A DNA stretch of 64,000 bases from NCBI GenBank assembly GCA_033675265.1, contig JAUJYZ010001068.1, positions 1-64,000 on the forward strand. The letters run 5' to 3'. Source of the DNA: Actinostola sp. cb2023 (taxonomy: Eukaryota > Cnidaria > Anthozoa > Actiniaria > Actinostolidae). Of this stretch, positions 23,946 to 36,211 are shown one piece after another. Below the pieces are notes generated by a model that did no database searches, was not told the origin of the DNA, and saw nothing but the letters and a program-made list of their open reading frames with translations. Numbering within the stretch: position 1 is the first letter of the stretch; each line of letters begins with the position of its first letter. Position numbers and translations under genes: made by a program.

Positions 23946-24042
23946 TAAATACCTCGAACGTCGGCAATAAGCCTATAAATCCCTCGGGCCTACGGCCCTC
24001 GGCATTTATATGGCTTATTGCCTCCGTTCTCGGTATTTATCT
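23943..24042. repeat. Second hairpin, about 45-bp imperfect stem
   Basis: AGATAAATACCTCGAACGTC on the left pairs imperfectly with its complement ending at 24,042. The centre reads CTCGGGCCTACGGCCCTCG. It abuts the preceding hairpin. Confidence 0.75.
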
Positions 24043-25450
24043 CTTACATCATTCATTTTCATATGTTTTATATATCTTCCTTTCGTTGATGAAAATTATT
24101 TCTTGCCGATGACAGTTTATTGAAATCCCAAACTCATCCATAAGAAAAAAACAACTTAAAAAAACAGCTTTTTTCTTATTGTCTCCATACTCCCTTGCAT
24201 CTTGACGAACCCAATATCAACCAATATATTTTGCAGTATCTTGGCATAAAATCGATTCCCGATTTCCAAAAGAAACTGTTCTTGCCCAATCCATTATATA
24301 AGCTTGCGAAACTAATCTTGACGGAGTTCCTGTGTCATGTTTGGTCGTGTGGTATCTGGGCACTTATGTGGATGCAACGAGAATCTCGACTGCATTTCAT
24401 GAACAATTTAGTGACATTTCAAGGGGAAGACAATGTTATTTTATGAGTTTTCAGCGCTGTTGTGTGCTCAGTCACGTCCAGTTCCACAATGAAGTACTTA
24501 AGTTACTTCTACAGTTGATCAGAGTTGACCGAAGGAGACCGCATGTACTTGAATGCTTTTGAAAGACACAGTTAGTATCCCAGATGCTGTCGCTGACCTA
24601 TCTACCTGATCAAGCTCGTTGGTCTTCGTCAAACCAATCCGTCCCATGCCATTGGTATTGAGGCAACTACTGAATCAAATTATACGATCCATCCTGATGT
24701 ACTTTTATCTTCTACAAGTGTGCTATGAGGCTTCGACATCTTTCCTGATATCTGGCCAGTAACATTGTTTATAAAATAACATATATATAACGCGCGCTCT
24801 GATTGGCTAAAAAGCTATGTGATATAAGAGCACATAAACATGGTTCATGACCTTGAACAACCTTGAAGCGATGCAGTGGATTTGATCGACCACAAAAGTA
24901 TTTTTTTCTGTTGTCAAACATATTTTATTTACTAAACAAAAGCCATAGAATTACAGTTTTTCTTGTTTAGTTAAGTTCAAGTTCTATGTAGATGTGAGTT
25001 TTGATGATTTTAAACCGAAAATTAATTTTGCAAGAATTCAAACACGGCAAGAAACAAACTCGACGAATTGTCCAATTATTGTTGTCCACAATAACGAAGA
25101 AAACTAAATATAACGGCTCAGTTTTCTCAATCACATACTAACCATTTTGTAAGTTATATAGCTACATATATTTTCTCAAGTGTACGACTGAAAATATCAA
25201 GAAAACATAGCCGTATTTATACTGACAAAAGAGTAAAAACAGAGCGATTCTTGTAGCTACACGGCAGGTTCGCCAGAACATTCATATCTCTAGTAAAATA
25301 TGTCAAAGAGAAAAAATATCTTCAAATGTCTCAGAAACGTCCATCGTTTATACATTCTTGTCGAGAAAAGCGATGAAAAGATTAAAAAATACGACAAAAA
25401 CTGTGGATATTGGCTAATTATAGTGTTAGCATTTGTATTAAGCAACACCA
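24043..25450. other. Unassigned sequence
   Basis: Frames up to 83 codons lack recognised domains. TATAACGCGCGCTCTGATTGG near 24,790 is close to the inverted form of a phrase at 58,445-58,475, so both may be ends of one dispersed DNA-element family. Confidence 0.35.
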
Positions 25451-25453
25451 AAC

Positions 25454-25600
25454 TCGGGTGGGAATGATAATTAATAGAGATATGGAATGGAACAACTCGG
25501 GTGACGGGATGGGAATGAGAATCAATGGAGATGTGGTATGGGAACAATGGGACAAGGGGTGGGAATGAGAATCAGTAGATATATGGGAGGGAAATAGGTT
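25454..25600. repeat. Minisatellite, about 3 units
   Basis: Units of roughly 50 bp contain GGGTGGGAATGAGAATCA or close variants, followed by a GATATGG or GATGTGG stretch. Confidence 0.65.
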
Positions 25601-27950
25601 TCTTGTTAGCTAGAACTCATGACACCAGAAACTACTAGTATAGAATATTGTTTGTTTAAAAGGGGACTAGCACAACGAATTTTACGTTTAAAGCCCCTCG
25701 AACAGTGCCATTTTAAACTTTATGTTCTAAATGAACAACTTGTGAAATATTTTCTCAATATTCTGATGAGAAGTTCTATAAATTTGGGATTAATTTCACG
25801 TCTGCCAATAAACTGATGTTGCCTTGTAGTGACGTCACTTACTCAATCCAAACAAGCTATAGTGGGTAATATACTATGCAAATGTGAAATCAGCTCACAG
25901 GAAGATCAGAAGAACTGAAGAATTCAATGCGCTTTAATACTCTATGTAATCTTTTGTAGATGGACTTTGATTGCAAAATATCTTTGATTGTAAAATATAT
26001 TTTGTCTAATCAAAACCACTCAAATACAGTACTGGTGAGAATAATGCGAACCAAAAAACGTTAATTTTGCGAGTGTGTTGTGTTTGAAAAAAAAACCCTG
26101 GTGTTTACTTATTTGACAAACGCGTTTGACTGAAAATATCAACAAGACCAATATCAGTAACACAATACAGGTTATTCAAAACTAATCACCAAACATTGCC
26201 TTGAAGCTTATTGATGCGAAGTAAACCTTCGATGTGTGTTTAGAGTTCAAACATGTAATGCCAGAAGAAAAAAATTAATTGTAAATAAAGGTTTTTACAA
26301 TACATGGACTTACATTATACAATGTAGATTTTACAATACATGGACTTACATTATACAATGTAATGCAATTATTTTACAAAGGCTACTATTTCATTTATAG
26401 ATAATTATATTGGAAAATTAGTTTTTTTCTAATAAAATATCTACATTTTTTAGTATTTTCAGCCATTTTTCATGATACGCGAGCATTGTACTATCTCTCT
26501 TTGCTATAAAACATTGAAGACTATTGAAATATTTTAATTTAAGAGCGGACCGTCCGTAAATTTCGACTATAGTGTGCAACATGCAAAAATTCGAAATCCT
26601 TCAAATTTAGTCAGAATGTAGGCCTAGGTGAACTCGTTATGCTGTGTAAGTTTTATTTGAGTCGGGTAATTATTTTAGGAGAATGGTACTGATATTCTAT
26701 TTTCGGGATCACTTCTGGTTTTGAAAGACGATTTCACGGCACTTGTAAAACCAACAATAACAAATAATTTCCTAAATTTCGCTTAAGAAATGATATCATT
26801 TCGGGAAAGTGATATAATGTTTTGCATCTTGACGTGTTTATCGAAGATCTTTAAAGGGGGAGTAGCACGTAAATTTGTTAAATTTTAGTGGTAGATTTTT
26901 CGAATTCAAATGATTTCATATAAAGTATGTTATCCATTTTTTTTTCTTCATTTAAGTGAGATTGCATTGAAAAAATCAATTGAAAACAGCATTTTTAATC
27001 GCTGTCCGCCATTATTGAAGTGTCGCCTAATCAGCCCGCAAAATTCAGTCAGTCAGGTCTTTGTGTCTTTGCACAAAATTCCTGGCTATTGTTCTATTGT
27101 CGTTCTATGGATTGTTTTAACATAAAAAACAATAGCCAGGACAATTTATGCAGCTACATGAAGATCTTTGTATCCGTGACATCACTTACTCCAAAATCGA
27201 TTGATTGTTGTACTCTTAGAGGTTTAGTTTCAGCAAACAGATTGCCATGCGAAGATAAAAATGCAGACTTGTTAACAACATTTAAAACATTTTTAAAAAC
27301 TCACTTGTTTAAAATTTTAAATACTTAAGCCTGGTCCTCACTAGCGACATAAGCATAAGCACAAGCAACATACGCAGACTCAGTAATGCATTGTTCATTA
27401 ATGGTGCTTGCCTTTTGTCACACCTATTGCATACATGGTGTCCTGAGTTTCTCAATCGTTTCGCCACTGCTTGCTCCAGATGAATTTTCACTTTCCTTTT
27501 CCTGATCCATGTCGAATGATGTTAGGTCCAAATAACTAATTTCCAGTCCAGTAAGGGTCAGTCGAGTAACTCATATCTCACTTTAATAAATCTTTCAAAA
27601 TCAGCCAGACAATATTCTCTCACTGAGATAGATAGAGAATTTGCTGTGAAAAAGGTGAATAACATGTCAAAACAATTACATGTACTAAAGGGTGGTGCTA
27701 AAAGGAAGCTTACACATATGCGGATTCTTGTGGACAATCACTGAATATGAGCTACTTTACGTAAAAAATTGGTTAGGAAACGTGCAATAAACTCGAACGT
27801 GCGTCCCTCATGGTCACGTTTTGACACCCAGAGGCTCACACGGAAGAAAGAACGACAAACAGGGATCCCGCAATAACACTTATAGTAGATTGATTTACCA
27901 GCAATACATATATCTTTATTATTCCAAATCACTTCGCTTGCAACATCTTC
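25601..27950. other. Unassigned sequence with a short tandem duplication
   Basis: A 36-bp unit (TTACATTATACAATGTA core) is duplicated at about 26,295-26,365. Phrases TAAAAGGGGACTAGCAC near 25,655 and TAAAGGGGGAGTAGCAC near 26,853 are alike and in the same orientation, suggesting a dispersed element end. CCTGGCTATTGTTCTA near 27,080 has an inverted partner near 27,130. No gene was recognised. Confidence 0.35.
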
Positions 27951-27953
27951 ATA

Positions 27954-30900
27954 CAGTACCGCTCAAAAGTAACTTACCAGGCTCTCGCGACACGAGTTTA
28001 TCGTATCGCGAGACGAGAAACTCGTATGGCCTATACATGTACATTATTCTAGATACAGGATTATTCAAACCGTTTAATAGTGCTTCGATTCATATAACAA
28101 GGCACTTTCAGGTTCACTACTATTCGATCGTCATTTCTTGGATCTATTACATTTCTAAAGTTGGTAAGGAAAAGTAAACTAAGCGAACCTCAATTAACGT
28201 TGGTAACTCGTAACAGTAATTCAACTGACAAACCTGAGACCGACGGTGCACACTTTACTCCACTCTTTCCATCAGTGCTCCGTTTTACGGGTTGTATGCA
28301 TTAGGAAGACAGTTGAACCGTTAGTAGAGGCTTTGTACTTCAATGATTCATTGCCGATAAATTTGTGTTGTTTATAAGCCGCTTTCTACCACTCGATCGC
28401 CATGTTTAATGTTACACAACAACTTTAATTGCTCTATTACATTTATAACTAATCTAGATGCTGAAAACAAGCTGTTATCACGTTCACTTCTGAAGTTATC
28501 TCGAAACAACTCCAGCCTCAGAATACCGTTTCTAGCCGGAACGCATGCACAGCCCCTAAAGAAGTATCAAATTAAAGCTTAGAGTCTAAGAAACACAGCA
28601 AACCCATTTCAATTCACTCGCAGCAATTAATTTTCTATCAGAAACTACTAGTATAGTTTTTATCTTTGAATCGCCAAGCAAAAGTCGAATACAGCAGAAA
28701 TATGAAGCCATAAACATTCACATCTAACGAACAAGAAATACTCACATTATGAATACAATGATTTAAATTTATGCTAAAGTTCTCTTCAAAAGAATCGGAT
28801 GTAAATTTTCACATGCTCACACATGTGTCAATCAAGTGTCTCAAACACAACATTCTCATATGGACACTAATAGACCAATTCGGCTAACGCAATGTTTACA
28901 TTCTTTACCCCAATTCAAAATCTTTGGGAATAAGAGCTTTTTGTTCCAAACATTTCCATGTCAATGCTCTATTGAAATCGAAATACAACAGACAAAGAAC
29001 CGTATTCCCAAAAGATCTGAATTGGGTACAACATTGCGTCAGCCGATTTGGTCTATGAACCTGAGATATTAGAACTGATAATGCCGAAAGTTGGTGGGGA
29101 AGATGCCCGGTAAAGACGTTTTGTTTTGAATCAGTCATAGGATTGCATTGGATCGTGATTTCAAGAGTTCATTTAAACTTTCGCCTTTACATGTAAGAAG
29201 CTTCATGTATCTTTAAATACTTTACAATAGGTTTGATTTCTTCTAATTAATTCAATGCTGTGCAATGAACATTATATGCTTGATGTTTATACTACAGTAA
29301 GTGCGTAAACATTTGTGCGGTACTGTATACATGTATGTTAACGGTTTTCGTGCGTAAAAACAAAGAGGCGTTGCCTGTTTATAATGAATTACCAAAAGTT
29401 AAATTAGCCTTCCTCGATTTGAATTAAGATAATGCTTGTACAGTACAGCCCAAACGTTTTCCCCGCTATTGCGGTAGCTGTTATTGCGGTTGTAAATGCG
29501 TTTCAACCGCAATTGCGGTTGTAAATGCGTTTCAACCGCAATTGCGGTTGTAAATGCGTTTCAACCGCAATTGCGGTTTGTAACTTCAACCGCAATTGCA
29601 ACCGCAATTTCGGTTTAAACAGTCTGATATTTAATTTAGTCAAACGCAATTGCGGTTAAAGATCTCGCACAATGAACGGCTGACAGTGAGTGTTGTGTTG
29701 ATTCAGTCAAAATGCAAAACCAAAAGAATCCTAAGCCCGAAATAATGTAAAATTACTAAAGATGATTAGGAGCATTTTATAGTCTAGTGTGGAGCGTCCT
29801 TTCACTTCTTTTCGAACTTGAAGCCGGCAAACTTGAACGTGAAGCCGGCAAACAACAAATACAAACTTACGACATTTCTTCGGTTCCGGTCTAAGGTTCT
29901 AGTTAGTATTTTGACTGGTGTGCAATTATATCTAATTTTTATACAAGAAAACGAACAACCGGCGAACAAAGCGTCCTTGCACTTTGTCTCGTAAACAAAC
30001 TTGTTGAATCGCCATTTCTAAAGCTTACTGTAGGAGAAAATACTCACATTATGATAATGATATAAATGTGATTGATAGTAAAGCTTTCTTCACAAGAAAT
30101 CACCGTATCTCTTAGATTCACCATTAAAAAGTAAAGAGTAAAAGGAGCTGATTGATAACGTTCCTGCCAAAGCACCCTTGTTTCACGTGCTAACACACCA
30201 TTTGTCAATCAAGTGTCTCAAATAACATTCTCACGTGTACGCTAATGAACTAGATTTTATAACTGATAATGCCGAAAGTTGGGAAAGACGTGAATGAATG
30301 TTGTTTATAAATTGTAGGATTATGAATTCAAGAGTTCATTTAAACTTTTTGCGGCCTTTATGGTCTTACTGTAAAGTGAAGATACGTATAGCTTCTTCAA
30401 GCTTGCATGATGTTCTACTTAATAATACTTTATGGTAAGGTCCTGACAGAAATTTAAAAGCACCTAATGTAATAAAATAATAGCTAAGTTGATTCAACAT
30501 CGTTCGTGTAATTTCTAGACAAACGCAGTTTCTTTCGGAATGCAAATTAACGGCTGTGAGTAAAAAAAGTCAGTCAAGCCTGTAATGAGATAAAAAGTTG
30601 AGACTCAAACTACACAAACTCTTTTTTATTTTATTTTTTATTTTTACACACAAACTCTTTTGATAACTCATTGAGAACTGTTTTGAGACCTTGACATCGA
30701 TATAACAATCATTACAATATCACCATATTATATTATAGGCACGACAAGTGATCGTAAATAATACGATGACTACATTTGTATGTTGTGTTATGATGATCGA
30801 ACCGCAATAACGATCATTAACCGCAATTCCCCTTAACCGCAATTCCATTTAGACCAAACGCAATTTTGTTTGGCCACAATTGAGGCAAAATTGCAGCTGT

Positions 30901-31215
30901 GGCGACCAAACGCAATTGCGGTTGTTCGAGGCGCAATTGCGTTTGGAGCACCGCAATTGCGGTAACGCAAGCGCAATTGCGCCGCAATGCGGGAAAAACT
31001 TTTGGGCAGTACTGTAGAACAGAGAGACCTTGCAACAATGTACATTGCAGATTAAGCATTGCAATGCGAGTTTATCGTATCGCGATACGGTCAATTTGTA
31101 TCGCGATACGATAAACCGCAATGCGATAAACTCGCAAACTCGCATTGCGATACGATAAACTTTTCTCGCGATACGATAAACTTTTCTCGCGATACGATAT
31201 ACTCATATCGCAAGA
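27954..31215. mobile_element. Palindrome-array Tc1-like element B, right terminus lost
   Basis: The left end is TA then CAGTACCGCTCAAAAGTAAC, followed by variants of TTTATCGTATCGCGATACG. The right array (31,060-31,210) carries the same palindrome but lacks the terminal segment and runs into the pogo-like MITE at 31,218. The core at about 28,800-28,870 (TGTGTCAATCAAGTGTCTCA) is shared with A, C and D. Element C is nested inside. A complete right end of this subfamily survives alone at 47,226-47,446. Confidence 0.7.
29441..31014. mobile_element. Palindrome-array Tc1-like element C
   Basis: The ends CAGTACAGCCCAAACG and CTTTTGGGCAGTACTG are flanked by TA (29439-29440, 31015-31016). Inside each end lie repeated copies of CCGCAATTGCGG or close variants. 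The core at about 30,180-30,300 matches A, B and D. No transposase is seen. It sits inside B. Confidence 0.8.
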
Positions 31216-31217
31216 AA

Positions 31218-31590
31218 CAGTGGAACCACGTTATAACGGACACCGAAGGGACCAGAGAAAGTGTCCGTTATAACGGGGTGTCCGTTATAACGGGGTTTCT
31301 TACAGATTACGTCACTCTTGTCCTCTTGCAAATATTCATTTCCATTCGTCTCTAATCAGGAATAAATCTTCACGAACAATGGTGTGACGAAATATTGTAC
31401 TCAGACTGTCCGTTATAACGGGTTTGATTTTGTTACATTTTGCTGTTTGGGCTGTAAAAAAGTGTCAGTTGTCAGTTATAACGGGTGTCCATTATAACGG
31501 AGTCTTTTTAACAGAAAATGTATCACCTTTCCACCGGGACCTATAAAACTGTCCGTTATACCGGGGTGTCCGTTAGGCGGGGTTCCACTG
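31218..31590. mobile_element. pogo-like MITE, 373 bp
   Basis: Ends CAGTGGAACCACGTTATAAC and its near complement GGGGTTCCACTG carry several GTGTCCGTTATAACGGG motifs in both orientations. The right flank is TA; the left TA is mutated to AA. This end sequence is typical of pogo/Tigger-like MITEs of many invertebrates. Confidence 0.75.
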
Positions 31591-31592
31591 TA

Positions 31593-32165
31593 TTCAACAA
31601 GGTCCAGGAAGATAGACATTCTTGATAGAAAAGAGGCAGATAGATCTGTAGTTTACAATTGAAAAGAAAGTTATCTCCAACACAACGTAGATACTCTTTC
31701 ATAAAGACTTTCCAGCCACTTTCATAATTATCCCTCAGTCTTGTAATTTCTCTGTGCTTTAATCATGGAGTGTAAGCGAGGCATCATTAATCCACCACAT
31801 TAATCCACCACATAATTAACTGGGTTAATTAAGATTAAATGTTTAAAGGATTTTATTCGCTTCCAGGATAACGTCTTCATTAATATTTAATAAAGAGAAG
31901 CGGTATAAAAGGTTTGGAATAGGCCCTTTGCAGTTTACAGTCACATGCCAGTATATTGCTTGAATAACGAATGAACTGACCCGAAAATCCCACGGGAACA
32001 GCTCTGCTGACTGGCAAACAAACTTTCAGACGTTGATTGAGAAAGATCGACAATCAAATGGAGGTTGAAAATGAGAATTTCAAACAGATTTCTTTACTGT
32101 CACCACTGATATCATGTAAGATTCTTCAAATAAATAAAGTCAGATTTTTTTAGCCAGTCAGTACA
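31593..32165. other. Probable 3' tail region of the LINE
   Basis: Downstream of the LINE RT on the minus strand no clear domain is readable. Short frames could be decayed C-terminal LINE sequence. Confidence 0.3.
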
Positions 32166-33311
32166 ACCACGTGATCGTAATCCAGTAAAGGTCCTATTGC
32201 AAAAGTCTTATTATTTGTATCTGGCCGAGCAATGTTAAGTTCCTCCATTTCCAAACGTTCAACTTATTTTTTCAGAGAGTGTAAAATCAGGTCCTAGTTC
32301 AGCTCTTTATGTGTTCGTTCATCATAAGTAAAATATATTCCTAGAATTTTTATTGGTTCATCAATCTTCTTGATATTGATACATAGTTCTCATATCCACT
32401 AGTTATTTTAGTCTATTAATTTTTTTCTATTATTTATGTCACAAAATACCATGTAAAATAATTCATTTGTGTGGCAAATAGATAAAAAATAAAATTAAAA
32501 TAAATGTTCTTTTATCTTCTTTCTTAGTTCGGATCCCCCTAGCCACATAGCCTCTGGTTTTTCATTATTCATACCTAGACCTGAAAGGTTCTAAATTCAT
32601 CAAGCAAATTCAACAAAGCAAAATATGATTGATTGCTTATCGCATAAGAAGGATGTCATATCATCTGCAAAAATATTTATTTTAAGTTGCAAAGACCCTA
32701 TGTTTAATCATTGTATTTCTGTATTACTTTGAATTGATATAGCCAATACCTTCAATGCAATTATAAATAGGTGTGCTGATAGAGGGTCACCTTGCCTTTA
32801 CTCCTTTCGTAACTTTAAAATAATTTGTTGAGTGTCCATTGTTTAGAACTGAACTTGTGATATTAGTATAAAATAACTTGACCCATTTCATTAATAATAC
32901 ACCAATTAGTATTAAGACGCTTTAGAGTTTCAAATAAGAAATTCCAACACAATGAATCAAAAGCTTTTTCAAAATCTATTGTTACTAAAAGACCTGGAAT
33001 GTTCATATGTTTAGCATATGCTATGACATCTTCAGTGGTTCGGACGGCATCGAAAATTGTACGGCCTTTAACATATGCATTTTGATTATGAGTTATGCTT
33101 GGCAATACCTTTTCAAGGCGTAGAGCTATGGCTTTTGATGCAATTTTTGTATCGAGATTTAATAACGATATATGTCTCCAGTTCTTCAAAAACATATTTT
33201 TCTTTCTTTTCAATTTTATAATAGCTTGGGTTTGAGAGTTTGATAACTCTCCATAATTGTTGGAGTAGTTTAAAGCATCTACCAAAAGTTTTCCTAGAAT
33301 TCTACCGGTAG
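32166..33311 (-). pseudogene. L1/Tx1-type LINE ORF2, reverse transcriptase core and thumb (fragment)
   Basis: This is the C-terminal part of the reverse transcriptase of a non-LTR retrotransposon, the enzyme that copies LINE RNA at the nicked target. An open stretch of 140 codons (33,285-32,863) has the L1-type hallmarks LKNWRHISLLNLDTKIASKA and DFEKAFDS. Downstream, across frameshifts and stops, follow the catalytic FADD at about 32,655, then MWLGG near 32,545 and ILGIYFTYDER near 32,345. The upstream half of the same ORF lies at 49,264-49,729. The frame between them is split by the 16-kb insertion flanked by GGTAG. It is inactive. Confidence 0.85.
33307..33311. repeat. Target-site duplication GGTAG, left
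   Basis: The five bases GGTAG here and at 49,264-49,268 flank TGTTGTGT and ACACAACA tips. Removing the interval and one copy regenerates the LINE phrase DGLPVEF, which is strongly conserved in L1-type RTs. Confidence 0.85.
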
Positions 33312-33562
33312 TGTTGTGTCCCCGAGTGATGTGAGGATTGAAGACTAGAGGACACTAGTGCCAAACATGAAATATATAAACTCTAGCGCTGCATAAGTAC
33401 AATGAGGTCTTTCAGTATTTATTGACATATGTTAACGTGGTGAAAACTAAGATACAATGACAAATGACAAATTAGGCGAGGAACGGAAAGCTATATGAAA
33501 CAAGTGAATTGTGCAAAATGATGGAATAGCAAAATTATAGTGACTTACATCTTATGGTCTTA
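33312..33562 (+). mobile_element. LTR fragment (BEL/Pao-like tip), left piece
   Basis: It begins TGTTGTGTCCCCGAG directly after GGTAG. A TATA-like AATATATAAA lies at 33,371. The right piece at 49,192-49,263 ends ACACAACA and has an AATAAA at 49,230. The TATA-then-AATAAA order suggests these two pieces are halves of one plus-strand LTR (about 320 bp together) that was itself invaded. The alternative is that they are the outer ends of a minus-strand BEL/Pao element. Confidence 0.65.
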
Positions 33563-33572
33563 CACACTCCGA

Positions 33573-33959
33573 GCACTCCAAACCACGTTTGCATGCTACA
33601 GATGCTACAGCGGCCGAGAGGAGTCGATCAAAGTCGAAATGCCGTTCACGCTAAAGACAAACTGACAAGTACTTCTTTTGCGAATTGTCGCTTTATCGAC
33701 TTTGACTTTGACTCACTTTTGCTTCAGCCACTTTGCCTCTACTCACTTTCGCTTCTTTGCCTTTACTCACTTTCGCTTTTGCTCACTTTGCCTTTATACT
33801 CACTTTCGCTTTTGCTCACTTTGCCTTTAATCACTTTCGCTTTTGCTCACTTTGCCTTTAATCACTTTCGCTTTTGCTCACTTTGTCTTCACCGGCCGAG
33901 AACGGTCAATCAATCATCAATGGAATAAAATCTACCAGGCATTACTAGTTTCACCACAT
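33573..33959 (+). mobile_element. Foldback arm with minisatellite, left copy
   Basis: About 390 bp matches 48,810-49,182 in inverted orientation over its whole length. The middle consists of repeats of TCACTTTCGCTTTTGC and CTCACTTTGCCTT. Shared flanks include CACGCTAAAGACAAACTGAC on the outer side and ACTAGTTTCACCACA on the inner side. The inner neighbour is GTTACCCAA; no matching outer duplication is visible. Confidence 0.8.
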
Positions 33960-33968
33960 GTTACCCAA

Positions 33969-35815
33969 ATAACTTGTATGTACGGTAGTACGGCAAAACC
34001 AACGTGTTCAACCTTGGATGTTTGTACAGCCACTTGTGAAGTCGATGAACGAGAAAACTTTCTTAGAAAACTCTTTGGGTATCCATTACTGTACAGGGCC
34101 TTTCTAATATGATGACGTTCTTGTTCTTTATGATGTTCATTCGAAATCAAACTGTCAACTCTGTAGAAAAGTGATCGGACAACCGCGGCTTTGTGTTGTG
34201 GTGGATGGTGACTACTAAAGTGTAAGTATCTGTCAGTATGAGTAGGTTTTCTGTAAATTGCGACATCAATTGAACCATCTTCGATGACTTTATTTAAGGT
34301 GTCCAAGAAAGGGATGCCATCTGATGAGTACCTTTCGACAGTGAACTTGATGTTTCGATCCTGGTCGTTGAGGTGGTCATGGAATTTGTCTATCAGATCT
34401 TTCTTAATTATACAAATGGTATCGTCCACATATCTACCAAAGATTCTTGGAGGATCAATAAACGTAGCTAAAGCCCGTGACTCCAATTCCTCCATTACTA
34501 GATTTGCGACGACTACAGATATAGGCGATCCCATAGCAGTTCCATGCACTTGTTTGTAAAATATATCTTTGAAGCTGAATTCTGTGGAGTTCAGGCAAAA
34601 GGATAACAGACGCTCAATGTCAGATGGTTTCAACAAAGTCCTTTCGATTAAGTTAGTATCATTCTCTAGTCTATTCTTGGCGGCAGAAACGGCAATTTGA
34701 GTAGGAATTGAAGTGAAAAGTGAAACAACGTCAAATGATACAAGTTCTTCTGTAGGATCTAAAACTGTGGTTTTAGCTAGTTCAGTCCAATCCTTTGTAT
34801 TGCGAAGATGTCGTTCAGTGTTTCCAACCAAAGGAGATAAAACTGTAACAAGGTGTTTAGATAATTCGTAAGTTGGAGAACCAATGTAGCTTACAATAGG
34901 TCTAAGTGGTGTGTTTTCTTTGTGTAGTTTAGGGATTCCGTAAAGTCGTGGAATTGTTCCATCGGTGGTGTTTAATTTCCTGTATAATTTGTCCGATAAC
35001 CTGTCTTTCATACTTGATAATATTGCTTTCATTTTTGACTCACAAGACTTGGCTGGATTCCGCGGTAAGACTTTATATGTTTTAGGATCTTTAAGCATAG
35101 TTAGAATCTTTTCATCGTAATCAGTACGATTCATAACTACCGTTGAATTGCCTTTGTCTGCTTTCAAAATGATGATATCCTTGTCTTTACGGAGTGCTGC
35201 CAAGGCTAATCTTTCTTTCTTTGTTAAATTGTCGTTAGGAGGTTTTGAGTTAGCCAAAATACTTGTAACCTTATTTCTTACGTCAGACCTTGCTGTCTCG
35301 TTTAAATTATACAAAGAACTTTCAACTTCGACCACGATCTCCTTTACTGGTACTTTCCTTGGTGCTTGAGAGAAATTAAGACCTTTTGACAACACCGATT
35401 TTTCCTCGTCAGTGAGATCTTTTTTAGACATGTTTACAACCCATCGAGAGTTATCCTTGGATTTTGTGTTGTTCTTCGTGTTTCTACGAAGTTCATCCAA
35501 CTTACTTGAATGTCTAACCCTCGTCTCATTGGTAACATCGTCGTAGTGACGCTTTAAATCTCTGTTGACAGATCGCCAAAGTCTCTCACTGCAAGCAAGC
35601 GTCAAGGTCTCCGTTAATCTTTGTATTTCTGAGTTATACTTCTTGATCATTCTGTGATTTTCGTTGATTCGTAGAGACAAAACTTTAAAACCAAAGCTTC
35701 TGGCCAAATCAAATCCCTCGTGATTATTGATGAGAGGACGGATGCGCAGTGTCTTTGGTAAAACTTTAAACTCTTTGCATCGGTGGTTGAAGAACAGATG
35801 ACAACGTTGAAGGCT
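33969..35815 (-). pseudogene. Penelope-like element reverse transcriptase, truncated at both ends
   Basis: This is the RT of a Penelope-like retroelement, a group related to telomerase. The minus-strand frame is open for 591 codons (35,707-33,932) and the same frame reads upstream to about 35,815. The PLE-type N-terminal region is followed by RT fingers and palm with LYGIPKLHK and LRPIVSY, a serine-rich MGSPISVVVANLVME stretch, and the catalytic YVDD at about 34,440. The C-terminus stops at LPYIQ, where the reading runs into the foldback arm, so the terminal part and any GIY-YIG endonuclease are missing. Upstream it is fused to BEL/Pao integrase. Its long open frame suggests it is younger than its neighbours. 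Confidence 0.85.
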
Positions 35816-36206
35816 CCCACGAAGTTAGATCCGCGATCAGAACGCAGCTGGATTGCTGGTCCTCGTAAGGCTAAAAACCTCCTCATTGCGTTAATGAAGC
35901 AAGAGGTGTCCATGGACTCGATTACTTCTATATGGATGGCTCTAGTTGTTAGACAAGTAAATATGACTGCCCATCGTTTGCTGTGGGCTAAACCACCTCT
36001 TGTGCGTCTTGCAACCACTTCCCATGGTCCAAACACGTCCAGCCCCACATAAGTAAAGGGTGGTGATGGGGTCAAGCGTTCCGCCGGTAGGTCAGCCATC
36101 AGTTGTTGCTGTACTTGTCCTCTCAGCTTCTTGCACTTTACACACTTGTCTATGATGCTGTTTACGAGTCGTCTGACTCCGACGATCCAAAAGCCACTAC
36201 TTCTAA
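35816..36206 (-). pseudogene. BEL/Pao integrase, central fragment
   Basis: Integrase inserts the retrotransposon cDNA. The frame reads CVKCKKLRGQ (the CxxC half of the N-terminal zinc site), then LTPSPPFTYVGLDVFGPW with the first catalytic Asp, TTRAIHIEV, and LRSDRGSNF with the second Asp. These are family signatures of BEL/Pao. It ends before the catalytic Glu, where it is fused to the Penelope-like RT at about 35,816. The N-terminal His part is cut by the Helitron-like unit at about 36,207. Inactive. Confidence 0.85.
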
Positions 36207-36211
36207 TTACT

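Noticed and set aside
30817..31145. Overlapping Cys/Ala/Leu-rich ORFs near 31 kb
   Set aside because: They lie in the CCGCAATTGCGG array of element C and in the TATCGCGATA array of B.
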